Below, piece by piece: positions 1 through 13,729 of a DNA stretch of 64,000 bases (position 1 is its first letter; each line of letters starts with the position of its first letter). Position numbers and translations under genes: made by a program. The notes under the pieces were generated by a model, which worked only from the letters and a program-made list of their open reading frames with translations, was not told where the DNA came from and made no database searches. Source of the DNA: Micropterus salmoides (lineage: Eukaryota > Chordata > Actinopteri > Centrarchiformes > Centrarchidae); assembly GCF_014851395.1 (NCBI RefSeq), contig NW_024041262.1, positions 15,119,671 to 15,183,670 on the forward strand. The letters run 5' to 3'.

Positions 1-3000
1 CTACCTTCTCAGTATGACTACAGTCACAGTCACACCTGGATGCATTAGCATAGGTCATTAAGGATTTAACAAAAAAAAACAAGTTAGAGGAAATAAGGTG
101 CCACAAACAAATAACAGCTTAGTCAGAACACATGGCTGAAAGGCCCAAAGATTACGGAGATGGTGACTTTATTTATGGTTCATATGTATTGTCTCATTTG
201 TATGAAAACCATTAATGTATGTTTTTCAGCTTTCTTTTGCTTAGTTTGTTATGCAAGTTGGACCTAACCCAAAGAGTAAGACGCCCTTGGACATTTACCA
301 CTTTACTTTAATGCGTGCAATGATGCTCATAATATTCGTTAAGATTTTAATTTGGTATCACAGAAAAACGGATTTGGTGCTACAATGTCCATCTGGGATT
401 GGTTTAAGTTTTGGAAAGGCGAAAAACTGATCAATGAATGGCATCTTAATGATTACAGATTTAATTTTACAGTCCCTTATTAATGCCTTTCTACCATATA
501 CTCAAAAAACTCAATAAACACACTGGTGACATTGACACCATTCACTGGTGCGTTCTTTCCATAGCAATAGATTTTCACACGGACAAAAAGAGAGCGAGAG
601 AGAAGATGATGAGGTTTCACCCACCTGCTGCTCGCAACTTTCTTCAAACCACTTCAAAAAGCCCACACCCCCACCACATACACATATAATGGTTCAAACA
701 ACACCACCCATTCTACGATAGTCCATTGTCAATCTGAAGTCCAGCTCCTGAGCCTTGTAGAGGACTGCGCGTCCCGCTGCAAAAATTCCCATTCCAGAAA
801 TCCAATTACCATGAGAATGGATGGGAACCCACCATCATTAAACACAAACACGCACACACACCAGGGAAGACACCCCTCTGGCAGACAATAAAACCTGGAG
901 CTGGACTTTGTGCTGCATGAACAGATGTCCTGCTTCAACATGCTATGTCCCAAATCCATACCACAACCGTCACAGTATACTGTGTTAGCAGCAAGATACC
1001 GGCTGAACCCATTTTATACAAACAGGAATTGATATAATACGTGTGATGTTGGATGTGAATCAAACTGTAACTTTGAAAGACTACTGCAAATGAATCGTCA
1101 CAAAGAGACAACTAAATGTCTCTTGTGTTGCTTTTCTTTGTTTAAAATATATTTTACAGCTGTTTTACAACTACCCACAACATTTAACATGTTTTTCTGC
1201 TGTTTTCCTCCCCCATTTACCCTCACATTGGTGGGTGTAAAGACATGACTACATACACCAAACCTGCTTAGGATTAGTATGTAGTATGGGAGTGGGACAA
1301 TTTCACAGTTGTGACCTGATGTACTCATGCTACATCTCAGCCTATTTTACAGTTGCATTGCTAGATCTGGCATGACAAAATTCTTTTCTGTGGATAACAA
1401 CATATCCTGAATGACCCAGAATCACCCCTTGTTGATCTGCTCGTGCCTTGTCTCCCTTTTTAATGCTGCACTTTTCTTTTCCGAGTTGTAAAGTTGCATG
1501 AACAAAGACAAATGTACCTACAGGTACAAATGAAGTAACCTGAACCTGAACTTTGGCTACTGTAACATTTCTTAGGGGTCATGCTGAGTAGGACAGGTCC
1601 AGCGAAATATATTCCAGTTCTGTGAAGACTCCGTTTTGCGTTTCACAGTCTACTGACACCTGACTCTCCCTCAGGCTGAATCCTATCAAAATTATGATGC
1701 CTAGATTCAACATATTCCTCTCAACCCTCCCAAGTTAGTTTGCAGTTATATATTTTAACTCTTTTATATAATCTACCATACAAGTAATCTCAAGAATAAT
1801 CTTTATTTTTTTTCTCTTTAGAAATTACTTTGTAGCAAATCCAGTTTTTAACGTAACACTCCTCATATACTCTTCACAGTGTGTAGTCAGCGTGCTACAC
1901 TAATAGCTGTGCAAAGTCAAAAGTTTGCCCCGAACAAAGCGCTTTAAGGTCAGACACAATCAATGCTGTGTGTTTTTCTGCTCCAGAGTTCACAGCAGAA
2001 CGCACAGTCGCCATGGCAACACAAATAGCGGGGGCCCTACTTCATATCATGCCAAGTTTTGGAGAGCAGGGTGGGGCTTTGCTGAAGTAATCACACGGGC
2101 AAGTCTGTGTGAGTGTGTGTTCAGACATGAAGTGTACTGGAGAATAAGTTCACACAAGCTATACTAGCAACAGTATTTACCTAATAACATGCAAGCCAGG
2201 ACTAGCAATTCATACTGGATGTTTTAAAAAAACAAAATCCATGACGCTGGTAACTGGCAGAAGTTATGAGAGCACAGGGAATGTAAGCATTAAAAAGACA
2301 CTTAAAGGGCTTCAAACTGTTTCCCTTTCACACGTTCACTTTTGTGTTAACTCCAAATACATTGCTTTGTAGAAAAAAAACACAATCTTAAATTTTCTTA
2401 TTGAATCATCCATTTGAGTAAGCATGGGGGCTTTTGTTTGGCTACACCCCCAGCCTTTTGTCCATTTTTGTACCAACAACTGTCACACCAGGTAGAATGT
2501 CACTTAAAAATGGAGAAAGGGGAGTTTATTCAGTGACATGCCATCTTGTTTATCTCTTTTAGGGGTCATATGTCAAAAGGTCACATTCCTGCTCCTGGCA
2601 GAATTGCACAGCAACCTTGTATGTAATACTGCTGGGAGTTCCTGGTAATTATGACCCCTCCCTTCAAATTACACAAGTCATTTTAAAAGCAGGTCGTGTG
2701 CTGATACATGTAGCATTCAGAATGTGATTTTCTCCAGACCTAATCCTGTGTTTAGTGTCCGCTATCGGACACCAAGATATACAACTCTTCTTGTTTCCAG
2801 GTGGATAAGGCTGCAGTCTAATTAACAAGTTGAATAAATAAATTGCTACAATGCTGCATGGGAAATGGGACCAAGATTGTGATCTCTGGCTTCCTTGGAA
2901 TTTCTCATTTCGTCTCATTTCTATATCCAATTACTTCAAGAGACCATCAGTTTTGCATATGTGCAGAGCACGCATCAAGAGGAAACAAAACCATCAAGTG

Positions 3001-4662
3001 AGAGACCTACTTAACTAAAAAGCTGTAACTTCGTCAAATTAATGGAGAAGGAGAGGACAATGAATCTATTAGGTCCCAACGCTGCTGTGGTGATAAAACA
3101 CTGGTGCGACAACATAGTATAAAAAAAAAAGAAACATTTGAGGAAGGAAAACCAGTCAATCACAATACATTTTCTCCCGTTTCTACATGTTTACAGTCTG
3201 ACTATTGCCTAAGAGACAATTGCATGTGTGAGAAAATTTCCTCCTTCCAGACAACCTGTGTGTGAGAACTGCCTTGAGACTTTGAGATGACTGAACTAGC
3301 TGCATTATATCTGTTGCGAATTTTAGGACAAGTAAAAACAAGGATCTGCCTGAGGACTTTAAGAGTTTTCCCACAATGAAGACAAGGGTGACGAAATGTT
3401 TTCTTTATATTCCTTAAAATACAACACCACATTTAACAAATTACTCTTATAGACAAAAGGTAAGCTTCTTATTGTAAACAATCAACCAAAATTGGATTTT
3501 TTTTTGCTCTGTGCAACTGTAATATTTAATAAACTAAACTAGACAAACACTAACTAGATTATAAGGCTTGCAATTGCTCTAAAATGAAACCAGCATTAGT
3601 AATTATCTCAATAACTTTAAATAATAAATAAATTTAAAATGAAAACATAAACTGATATTGGAAATGCAAGTGGTGAAGTGGCTTTGTTTATACAGCCAGT
3701 GTTTGAGATTGGCACCTTATTTACTTTACAAGCGTCTTCAAGAGTCTTCGCCACTTTAGCACAGAGGACAGTAAAATGATCACTCCATGTATGAACATGT
3801 AAATAAATTAGTTCCCAGAGCTAATGTCACGACAGCCAAGATCAATATCTTTACCTACTGTGCCAGTTAGTACACACCAAATATAACAACTGCGGAAGCT
3901 TTTACCACAAAGTGTACTGGCCTGCTGACTTATTTGCTTGCCAGCAGTGAGATAAGACGTATTTAGAGCAATTTTGTGTGGACGAACTGAGATCCTGTCC
4001 AAAGATTTTCTGTCTTAACTCCTAACTCCCCCAACCCCACCTCCGTCCCGCTTCCCACCAATGGTAGCAACTCCTAAAGGATTACAGAGGACAACAAAGA
4101 ATACGCTGGATGACGTCAAGTTACTCACACACAGACACTGTCCCTACAGCAGAAGACATTTTTTTAAAGTTCAAGAGTGAGTCAATAAACAGAAATCCGG
4201 GTGCATATTTACACCATTTTTACAGGTTTCAAACAATAAGCAGGTTTAAGGCAAACTGTTAAGCTATCTTAACAAATAAATAAATAAATAATCTATTCCT
4301 GCAAAAAACACCAAAACACACACATAAAGTTCATAATAAAAATCATAACTAGCCCTATATCATGCATGTCAGATGAAAGCAGCTGCTCAATTCAGTTTTT
4401 TAGATCCAGAGACTGGTCTAGCATCTAATACTGGATTACTGAGAACAAAGACCCTTATACACGGTCAAGGCCCATCTCAAAAAGCCACGACCGTCACCTC
4501 ACTGTCACTGAATCACGGCGTAAGCCCAATAAGCACTGCAACAATACGGCCTAATGTTTTTAGCCATGCAATCAAATGCTTTACTCAGGGCAAACCCCTG
4601 ACAGAGCCAAAACAGTTTAACAAGATTAAAGAATGACAAGACACTGCAGAGGCAAGTGTGCA

Positions 4663-4685
4663 TGTGTGTGTGTGTGTGTGTGTGT
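4663..4685. repeat. (TG)n microsatellite
   Basis: Uninterrupted TG dinucleotide run seen directly, in dnmbp intronic DNA. Confidence 0.95.
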
Positions 4686-5970
4686 TTTGAAAAATGGCGT
4701 CATCTCTCAATTGAGCCTCCAAGGTCCCAGCGTGCATGTGCACACAATCAGACGTACACACTCTAAGTATCAGTCTAGTTATGCAGTGAAGGAGTCAGGC
4801 TAGTACTGGCCACCGCCTGGCACCAGACAGACCCCCACCCTCCACTCACCATGCTGACGCTAGGGATTAATACTTGGACTCCCAAAATGGATGTGTGGTG
4901 GGGGCTGATGTGGACTATGTGTGTGCGGCCGTGCGTGTATGGCTTGTATGTGTGTGAGTTTGTAGGTGACTGGGGGAGGGGTCGTGGTGCGCCACCTGCT
5001 TCTTCTCAGACACAATGAAGTGAGCAGAAGAGTGCTCTCTCTTTCTTCGATTCCTCATGAAACACACTCGCGCACAAACAAACGCACACACGTTCCGCTA
5101 CTTTCTGATGTTGTATTAGTTGTTTTTTGTCTTTACAAAGCATATTTATCAGTATGCCCGAGTGAACCCCAATCATCTCACGCCATGTTCACTTTGTTAC
5201 AGGTGATGACATCATTGTCATAACGCTGGGTATTTAACCTCAGTACTGTTGGTGACAACTTTGAGTGTACAAGTTAGCTAATGCCACATATTTGACAAAT
5301 ATTTCCTCATCTAAGTCAAGAAACTTTTCTTACTTTAGACTGTATTTTATTTAGGCAAAGTTCTTCATTTGAAAAAAACTGTGTAAAATTGTCAAAATGT
5401 TGAAAATATTCTTTTGCTATCTGAACTGAAACATGGGTGTTGTATTGGCCCCAATTATTTAAATATTGAAATGATACCCAGCCCTACATTTTTTGGATTT
5501 GGTAATGTTTTGCCTTTCTACTTTTAATACATGACTTAGAAAGTCCAAAGTCTGGTTATAATAAGAAACCTAAGCTGACTGTCCACAGAACTTGATGTGT
5601 TGTGTAATATTTAGGCCGAAATGTATATAGTAAATAAGGATGTGGTTTATAGAACATGCTTGAAATTATCTTTTAAACATAACCATTTCACTTGCCATTA
5701 ATTCTACTACTCTATAGATTGACCCTGATCCTAGAGTGTATCCCTGTCTGAAGAAAACAACCAAGACAATGAAAGACTAACCATTCAGTCATGCAAGAAC
5801 CAAACAGACTAGTAATGGTTGCGCATAGCATCAGTGATGCACAGTACGGCAGCAAACAGAAAAAATACTGGGAAAAATTATGACAACATAAAACCAAGAG
5901 CCCACAAAACCTGTTATGCAGGTTCTTACGCCTACAAATACCTGACACTTTACTTTCTTGTGAGATAAGT

Positions 5971-5974
<4 letters not shown>

Positions 5975-6012
<38 letters not shown>
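5975..6012. repeat. (CT)n followed by (CA)n compound microsatellite
   Basis: A CT run up to 6000 passes directly into a CA run to about 6012. The CT part is translated as a meaningless Arg-Glu run on the minus strand and is not coding. Confidence 0.95.
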
Positions 6013-6372
6013 GATTCCAGCACACACTTCTCACAAGGAGGAGAGACTGGCTGGTCAGCACTTTCAAGCCCCCAGCATTGATTAGAAGAGCACATCTGGC
6101 GGTCACCAATGAGCGAAATGAGACACCAAATACTGTCGACCTCTCCACCCTCTTATCTACATGGGTTGCAACTAACAAGAACTGATGCCAACCATGTGTC
6201 CTCTTTTATTTTTCAAGATCTGTTTAGTAAAGTGGAGTTGTACCTGACTCTATTTATGAATTATCGAATGGTCTGAACCCTCTAAAAAAATTTGTAGAAA
6301 TGACCACACAAACACAGAGAAAATAAAGCATATGGAAGACATTCTCTTACATATTAATATCCTTGTGTTTAC

Positions 6373-8122
6373 CTTGTTTTTGTTTCCTTGTAGTGGCAAA
6401 CTTGGAGTTTTGCAGGGAGCTTGGAGCCGTCTTCCTATAGAAGCTGTTACGATCTAGTGAGCCCACATAAACAGGCTTGCGACCCTGTTTTGAACCAGTG
6501 TTTCCATCACTCAATTCATAGCCATTTTCCTGCTCTACACTGTGTCGGTATATAACGGGATCCTCAAAAGAGCGCATTTCCCTGAGGAACTTCTGGTTCT
6601 GCTGCTCAACCCATTCCTCACAGTGTGTCTTGCAATCTTTTTTAGGGTATTCCTCATATGGCGAATCTACAGATATTGAGCGTAAATCTTGATATCTATT
6701 TCGAGGCTTGTAGGGGGAACGTTCCCTTTCTCTGGATTCATAGTAGTCTTCATCATCATAGTCATAGTGGTCCACAGTCCTCCACTCATTGTGGTCCTTA
6801 GCTCTGTAGTGGTCCCTCCTTCTGTCGTTGTAGTGCTCATCTCTCCTCTCATCACCTGTGTCCTTGTCCCCGTTACAGTAGTCCCTCTCCCTATAACCAC
6901 AGTGCCCGTCCAGCTCAGAGCCATACTGGCCCCTTCCTTTACTGGTGTGAGTTTCCTCACCCCTTCGATTATAGACACCCCTGTCTTTGTAGTTATTTTC
7001 TCTGCGGTCAAATCGATCCTCTGCATGCCAGTCATAGGAATGGTCATTACGTTTTTGCTGATCGTAGTAGCGGTTGTCCTCTCTACGCTGGTAGGATTCC
7101 TTTTCTCTATAGCGAGGTCCATTTTTAGAGTCATAATAATCCTTATCATGGTCATAGCTGTGATCACTGTCCCTGTAATTGTCTCTGCGAGCATAGGTGT
7201 CTTTATGATCATAGTAGTCTTCATACTCACTGTTGTAACTGTCATGTTCTCTGAGATCATGTTTACGGTGTTTTCTGCTGTCACAATACTGCTGCTCTCG
7301 GTCGTCATATTGCTCGTTGTATTTCCTGTCATTATGATCCTTATGCCTGTATTTGTCCTTGTGATTATACTCCTCCAAGTCTCTGTGACTCCTATAGCCA
7401 CGTCCAGTTTTATGGTCATTTTCCCTGACCCTATCATTTCTTCTTCTTCTGTCTTCGTCCAATTTAGCATACCCCTCTTGAGTTCTAGAGTCATTACTTT
7501 CTTTTTCTTGTGGCACTCTGCTGTAGTCCTGTTGTCTGTTATCCTCAGGTCCTTGGTAAAAACAATTTTTGCCCTTCCATTCAGATATCCTCACATCTAG
7601 GTGACCATCATGTGAACCAGGGTGGAAGTAACCGTCCTGGCCTTGATGCCTCTTCTCTCTGAAAGCTTCCTTCTGCCGGTCCCCTTGTTCCCAACTGGGT
7701 TGGTAGCAGACATTGCCCTGTCTAATTTGGGCTTGGTGCTCCCATTGTCCAGGCCAAGGAGCTTGAACATGCACTTGAGGCAGTACTGGCCCACCTACAG
7801 GCCCCATCATGCCACCATGTAGTGGTACAGGGCAGCCTGGAGCTGGAACTGGGTCACCAGGACCTGCTACCATGACTGGTGAATGTGACTGTCCAAGAGG
7901 AACTGCTCCATATCCAGGATATCCAACCTGTTGCTGTTGAAGCTGCAGTTGGTGTATTTGTTGAAACTGTTGCATATAGGCCATCCTCTCCCTCTCTCTG
8001 GCCCAGCCAGCATCCCCAAGCTCCTCCACACTCTTCCCTCTCCTTATCGGGGCACCAGACGCATAGGCCAAATCCATTGGACCAAGCATGACTGGGTTGC
8101 CATAAACCACCGGGCTCTTCAT
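6373..8122 (-). CDS. dnmbp: Probable alternative first coding exon of dnmbp, Q- and Tyr/Asp/Arg-rich (583 codons)
   Basis: One open frame runs from an ATG at 8122 (context GAGCCATGA) through 583 codons. It then reads through a good donor, CAAG|GTAAAC, at 6373/6372, and meets a stop soon after in the intron, so this is an exon and not an intronless gene. Phase 1 with a terminal CAA-G matches exactly the end of the SH3 exon at 14686-16604, so both could splice to the same downstream dnmbp exon. Seen in the protein: an N-terminal stretch with RRGKSVEELGD near residue 30, a Gln-rich run at about 50-64, a Pro/Gly/Val-rich segment to about 150, then some 330 residues dominated by D, Y, R, H, E and K in repeats such as YDHDKDYYDS. 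A less repetitive C-terminal 90 residues contains SPYEEYP. No folded domain is recognised and it is probably disordered. Assignment to dnmbp is inference from position, strand and phase; a separate nested gene is the alternative. Confidence 0.7.
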
Positions 8123-10934
8123 GGCTCTTGTTGTTTATATCAGCCTACCCCTTGCTGATTCAGTATCCTGTTCAGCGTGGCTTATTCCCTTCTTCCAAAG
8201 TCCTGCATTCCATCACAAAGCGCTGTGGGAGACTCCACCTGTCAGGCATACTGTCTGTTAACTCCCCTACTTGTTTTCTCTGTCTCCTCTCCACTGTCTT
8301 AGCAGGACTGCCTGGCCCAAGCACCTCCCAGCCCTCAGTGTAACCGAAACGTACCCTCCCCGTAGCTTTCTCAGCGAATCGTGGAAGGAGAAGGGGGGTT
8401 GAGTTATTGAAGGAGGGGCCTCTTTGAGTTAATGATTCAGTGGAGTCACATGAGTGGAGGATTAGCCCAACAGCACCTCCCATTGTTTCAATTGGCCAGG
8501 ATCTCTGTTTGCAGGAAACCAGTCTGCCTAAAGATTTTTTTGAGGGAAAATGGAGAATAACTTCACAGTCTGATTCTGAGGGGATTCAGACTTTGGCACC
8601 AAATGTTTTTGTTCACTGCCATGAACAATCCTCCATCCTTCCGTGTATCCTGTTTTCTTTGTTTTTGCTTTCCTGTGGGTTTCACTGCTATGCTCAACAG
8701 CAGCCTGTAGTCACAAAAGCAATTACGCTACTCATTCCTATCAGTGTATACAACCAGTTCTAGCTTTCATATTCTAAATTTCAACACTGGTGTAAAGGAC
8801 ATGTTATTTGTGGTTAAAGAGAAAGTGAGCAAGAACTGACCCGTCTGTCAGTTTGGCCCTACATTTCACGAAGGAGCAATCATTTACATGTCATTTTGTT
8901 TGAAAAAAAGTTTCTTTTGAAGTATCGACTGATTGAAAGATGAGTGTTAAGTACAAAACAAGTGAAAGGAAAATATCTAAGTAAAGGATAGTTACTGTAT
9001 TTGGATATTTAGAGCGAGTCAATGAGTATGGAGAGGGAAAGATTTTTGAGCGTACACAGCCTGATTAGGCTACTAAAAAGTAGCTGCTGGTGTGTACAAT
9101 GAGCTATTGTTGAAGATTGTCCCTAATCTCAGAAGACACATGATCTTTTAGTGTGAGAAAAAAAAACTCAGGCCTATTCATAAAGCTGGAGTAGAATCTA
9201 TCCCCCACCCCCTTAACTCTCCATGAAAGAGGCAGGCACTAAAGGGACAGGTTTAAAGGACTTAAAACTCAAGTGCACATAGTATACGGACACACGTGTG
9301 AAATGTCAATTTACTGTAATCAGAAGCTTGTGAAATCCAGTTTCTGGTTTGATTAAACTGGTGTCAGCTTAGCCCAGCCTAGATAAACAGGGAAACCAGA
9401 AACATGGTTGTCAATAAAAGTAGAGTTTTAACTTGAATAAAATGCTTGCCAAAAAATCTAATTTGGGGAAACAGGGAAGAGCCAAAGTGACTAAAATGAC
9501 ACAAGCAGAGATACATGTAAAGGAAGTCTTTAGATGTATACAATACAAAATATCCACTTACTGGATGATTTTATTTTGCTTCTTTTTTGTGTCTTGTTTA
9601 CTAAAAAACAAGTGAAAAGTAATCATGTTTGATTCCAATTAAATTTAGTTAAATTGCTTTGAAACAAGACATTATTTAAGGGGTTTGACAGGATTTATTT
9701 TCTTTGTTTTGTAAAGAAAACACATCACAGTGTGTGTAGTACACAGGCCAAAACCTATAATGTACACAGGCAGTTTCACAAGGTAAGGCTGCGCTTGGAA
9801 ATCTTACTAATGTACTTTGTTGTCTACTTAGGTGAGGCTGTTTAATTATCATCGTTCAACATCTCAGCTTTCAGCAGCAGAACACAACCGAAACTGTGTG
9901 TTTGTGTATGTGTGTCAACTGCTGGAATGTCAAATAAAACATTCCTCTCCATGGCTGTTGGCATTTTAAGGCTAAATGAAACTGTGTCTTGACTGACATT
10001 CAGCTCATCTAGAAAAAGTGGTGTGATGTCCAGCAATAAGGTCATATATCAAACCGTCTGCAGCCTAGACGTCGCCCAGTTTGTAAGGCTGACTGAGGGA
10101 AACCTAAAGCTGAAACAGATCCTGAAAACAGTGTTAAATAGATCAGGCTGCGGTGTCATGGATGCTGATGGAGGCTTTTTGAATGGTGGGTTTAAAGAAT
10201 TAAAGGAGGCTGAAGGTCAAAGAGCTTGTAAAGATGGTAGAGAAAACCCTGCACTAGTGTGTGTGAAAAAGTGAGACACTGAGCACATTCTATACTGATA
10301 TACATTTTATATGACCCACTTATTATCAGTCATCACATGATGCACTTACATGCCTACCTGACTAACACACATACAGGCACACACACACTGACATGTATTA
10401 TACATTTGTAAAACCTTATATTTTTGCAACTTTCTGTCACTTTCTGCCAAAGTGAAACTATAATTTTTGTCCCAAAGCCATGTAGGGCTGGGCAGAAAAA
10501 TGTTGTTATTCATTTTGTGATATTGATTTCAACCATTTCCAAGAAGCCTACAGCCATGCACACACAAGGGCATAACTTGTACATAAATATAATAATCAGA
10601 CAGGATACGAAACCTTTAACACTCCTCTCACCTTAAAACTAACGCAGATTATCACTTTAATGTTCTCTCTCGTATATAAAGACAAAGGCTTAAATTTAGC
10701 ACAAAAATTTAAAGCTGTCCAGAGATATAAGTCACACTCTGTGAGCATGTGTTGTTTTGTGCTTTAGTATCACTCCTGTTTCAGTGTCTGAGGACTTTGA
10801 ACTGTGCTCTGCACAGTGACGTGCAGGCAGAGCCTAATGTTGAAGTTGCTCCCTGCCTAGTAACAATAAGCTGCCATTGTCTTTCAAACATCACATTCAG
10901 GAACACACCCTGCAAAAGCATGGAAGTCTCAGAC

Positions 10935-10936
<2 letters not shown>

Positions 10937-10993
<57 letters not shown>
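10937..10993. repeat. (TG)n microsatellite
   Basis: Uninterrupted TG run of about 57 bases in a dnmbp intron, seen directly. It yields a Cys/Val-repeat pseudo-ORF. Confidence 0.97.
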
Positions 10994-10994
<1 letters not shown>

Positions 10995-13689
10995 CATGTG
11001 AGGACCAATAGACAAACATGCAACAAATATCCTGAGACTATGTTTGATCTTTTCCATGAGCTAAGCATTAAAAGGGAAAACAAAGGGAAACATAATATCC
11101 TACTACTGCTAAAAAGCTTTTCTGTCCAACTAACATGTTGATAATTACCATTTAAAAGATTCTGCAATGACAGTGTGCTTGGCTTTTTTTCACTTCCAGA
11201 TGCTGAATCTCAACTCTTACAAATCATTAGTCACTATCTTAGTCAATTTCCACATCTAACAGTGTGGCAAATGTCAAAGGAGAAAGAAAGAAGGAAGAAG
11301 AAGGAAAAACATTGATTGAACATTTGATTTTGTTATTGTGAATGGAGGGTGTGAGAATAGCTGTAGTGTGATGAGTGAATAGAAACTATGTGGTTGCATG
11401 ACCCTTTGAGTCACATGTAGAACATGTTTTTGCCCTCTGACTGTTTCCTTTCCTTCAGGGATCAGGGATTCACCCACTGACCCATTAATAAAATTTAGCA
11501 GGACATAAACAACTGAACAAAAATAGAAACAATAAACACAGGCATTTACTGATAATTAGATTAATGACAACCAAGATTAAAGGAAAAGTATTCAATTAGA
11601 ATAGAATCATCCGGTAGTAATCAGATTACCTTAGAAAAGATGAGCTTAGAGCAGATGAACAATAGCCTCAATTGTGTTTGTTTTGGAAGACTAATCAGTT
11701 TTTCTTTGCCAATCATTGAGCAACTGTGTAAATAAATTAATTCAATAAGGATGAAATACAACTGAAACTTTGATTACAGCATAAAATGAGATACATTAAC
11801 ACTAGAAAGGAAACGGCAGGTAATCAGCTAAAGAACATTTGTGTGTGTGTGTAAGTGTGAGTGCGTGAGAAATAGTCAGCTCTGCTGTCGGAAAGGTGTA
11901 CAGATAGGAAATCAGCACTGAAACAGAAAAACAACAAGAAGAGAGTGGCTAATCCAGCAAATTAAATATCTAAAATATCAAGTGAATTCATTACATTGAC
12001 AATTTGCAACATTTCCCACATTGGGCCTAATACACCCAGAGGCTAAAGTCAATCTGCACACCGCACTGAAACTGAGATCATCATCCTGCATTGTCAAAAA
12101 AAACATCACAATGCAATACAAGTGATATATTGACACAAACACATAACTCAGGTGGTTTTGATCTGCATGATGGAGAGTTATGCTACTCACAGAGTAGAAA
12201 AATATGAGCAGAGTTAAATAATACTTTATTATAGGAGACTACACACACCCCTATGGAAAGTGCAAAGGTAGAGAAAAAACGGTAAGAAAACTATTATATA
12301 ACAACATATGAAATCTAATCAGTGACATTAAATTGATAGATACCATGGTACAAACAGTACAGAAAAGAGGAAAAAATGGGTGTAAATGTTTAGTTTTTTA
12401 TTCCAAGCTTTAAATTAAAACTAGCTGATATATCCTCCCTGCTCATATCATAACAAGTTGAATCCAAACAGGTAAAGTCAAGTACTGCCCATGCCCTTGA
12501 GCAAGGCAATAAAACCGCCAACTGCTGCACTGACTCAATGAGTAGAGAACTGCTGCTGTAGCAAGCATCTCCAAGCTGTGGCTATTAACAAAAGTAATGT
12601 TGAAAAACAGGAACAATGCTCGGTCCACATAGCACTGACTGTCAAAGGGTCTGACAAATAACCTGACAAACACCATCTTGAGTTCAAGCCTACCTGCCCC
12701 TCTGCTTGACCTGGCGTCCTGAGCGAGTCCAAACAATGTGGAGAGGTGTGCCATAGGCCACGTCACGGCTCGCCACAACCAGACTTTTGGTCCCGCTCCA
12801 GAGTGGGCCATGCTCTCTCTTTATCCACTACTGCAAAAATCCCCCAAACCACACCCAGTGTATTGCCTCTCCTTACTCCTTTTGAAGATGAACAGATGAT
12901 GGAGGAAAAGGATGAAAGGTTCAGAGCGAGGGAAACTGTGAGGAAGGCAAAAGAGGTAGGAAATCTGGATAGCGAAAGAGGGAGTAGAAGAAAGAGAGCG
13001 GGTGGAAAAAGGTCCACGTGCATTGCCTACCCTCTCACTATGCGCAGGAATGCACCTCGTACCTATGTGAAAAAGTGTTGGGCTGCCAAAGACAGCAGTG
13101 TGAACCCTGACAGTATGAGATGGCAAAAACAAATATAATACATAACTATTATATTTGATATATGTAAATATATTGGGGAGAAAATAATGTCAGTGTTCAC
13201 AATTACTGAATCTGTCTCTCAATTGTTTACAGATAAAATCTGCAATATATTTGATAAAAAACACCTTTAATGGAATCATTGTGTTGTTGGTATTGTGTGA
13301 CCTTTCAGACTTGAACAATTGTTGTTTTAACAGTTTACTGCAGATTGAAAAGGATAAATCAGTCATGCCAAATATGATGTGAAAACCGTTAACTATTAAT
13401 AATAACTATAAAAACTTAATTCAATTGAAACAGTACCTGACTAAACTTACCTCAGTATTGGACAAGTTCATTTCCCTTTACTCCACCTAAACCCTGCAGC
13501 AACATGCTGATTCTGCCATATTTGCTATACTTTTCAAAATAAGCAGTGTAGTGAGACAAAGCAAATTCCTCCACACGCACACAAACACACCCTCAATACA
13601 CTATCCTCCTTCCGCTGATCATTGTGGACAGTAAATAGGGATGTCTTGTTTGCATACTGTAGTTTACAGTGGAATTTAAATAACTTGTG

Positions 13690-13691
<2 letters not shown>

Positions 13692-13728
<37 letters not shown>
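13692..13728. repeat. (TG)n microsatellite
   Basis: TG run of about 37 bases in a dnmbp intron, seen directly. Confidence 0.97.

Positions 13729-13729
<1 letters not shown>

Larger units (their letters stand above)
1..6372 (-). other. dnmbp: dnmbp intronic sequence (left part of window)
   Basis: No exon could be recognised on either strand. On the minus strand this lies downstream of the donor that closes the exon at 6373-8122, so it should be intron leading to the DH/BAR exons of dnmbp, which are beyond the left edge. The open frames here are short, start anywhere and lack family motifs. Contents are AT-rich unique-looking DNA, an AAATA run near 4275-4290 and the two simple repeats listed separately. 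Confidence 0.6.

Noticed and set aside
6667..7494. 275-codon Thr/Met-rich frame on the minus strand
   Set aside because: A +1/+2 shadow of the same exon; the overlapping frame with a proper donor and phase match is preferred.
6689..7600. 303-codon open frame on the plus strand
   Set aside because: It is the exact antisense of the Tyr/Asp/Arg-rich exon. Its Ile/Val/Ser-rich composition is the complement of GAY, TAY and CGN codons, and it lacks any domain.
10749..11141. 130-codon frame with a long Cys-Val run
   Set aside because: Translation of the TG microsatellite at 10937-10993.
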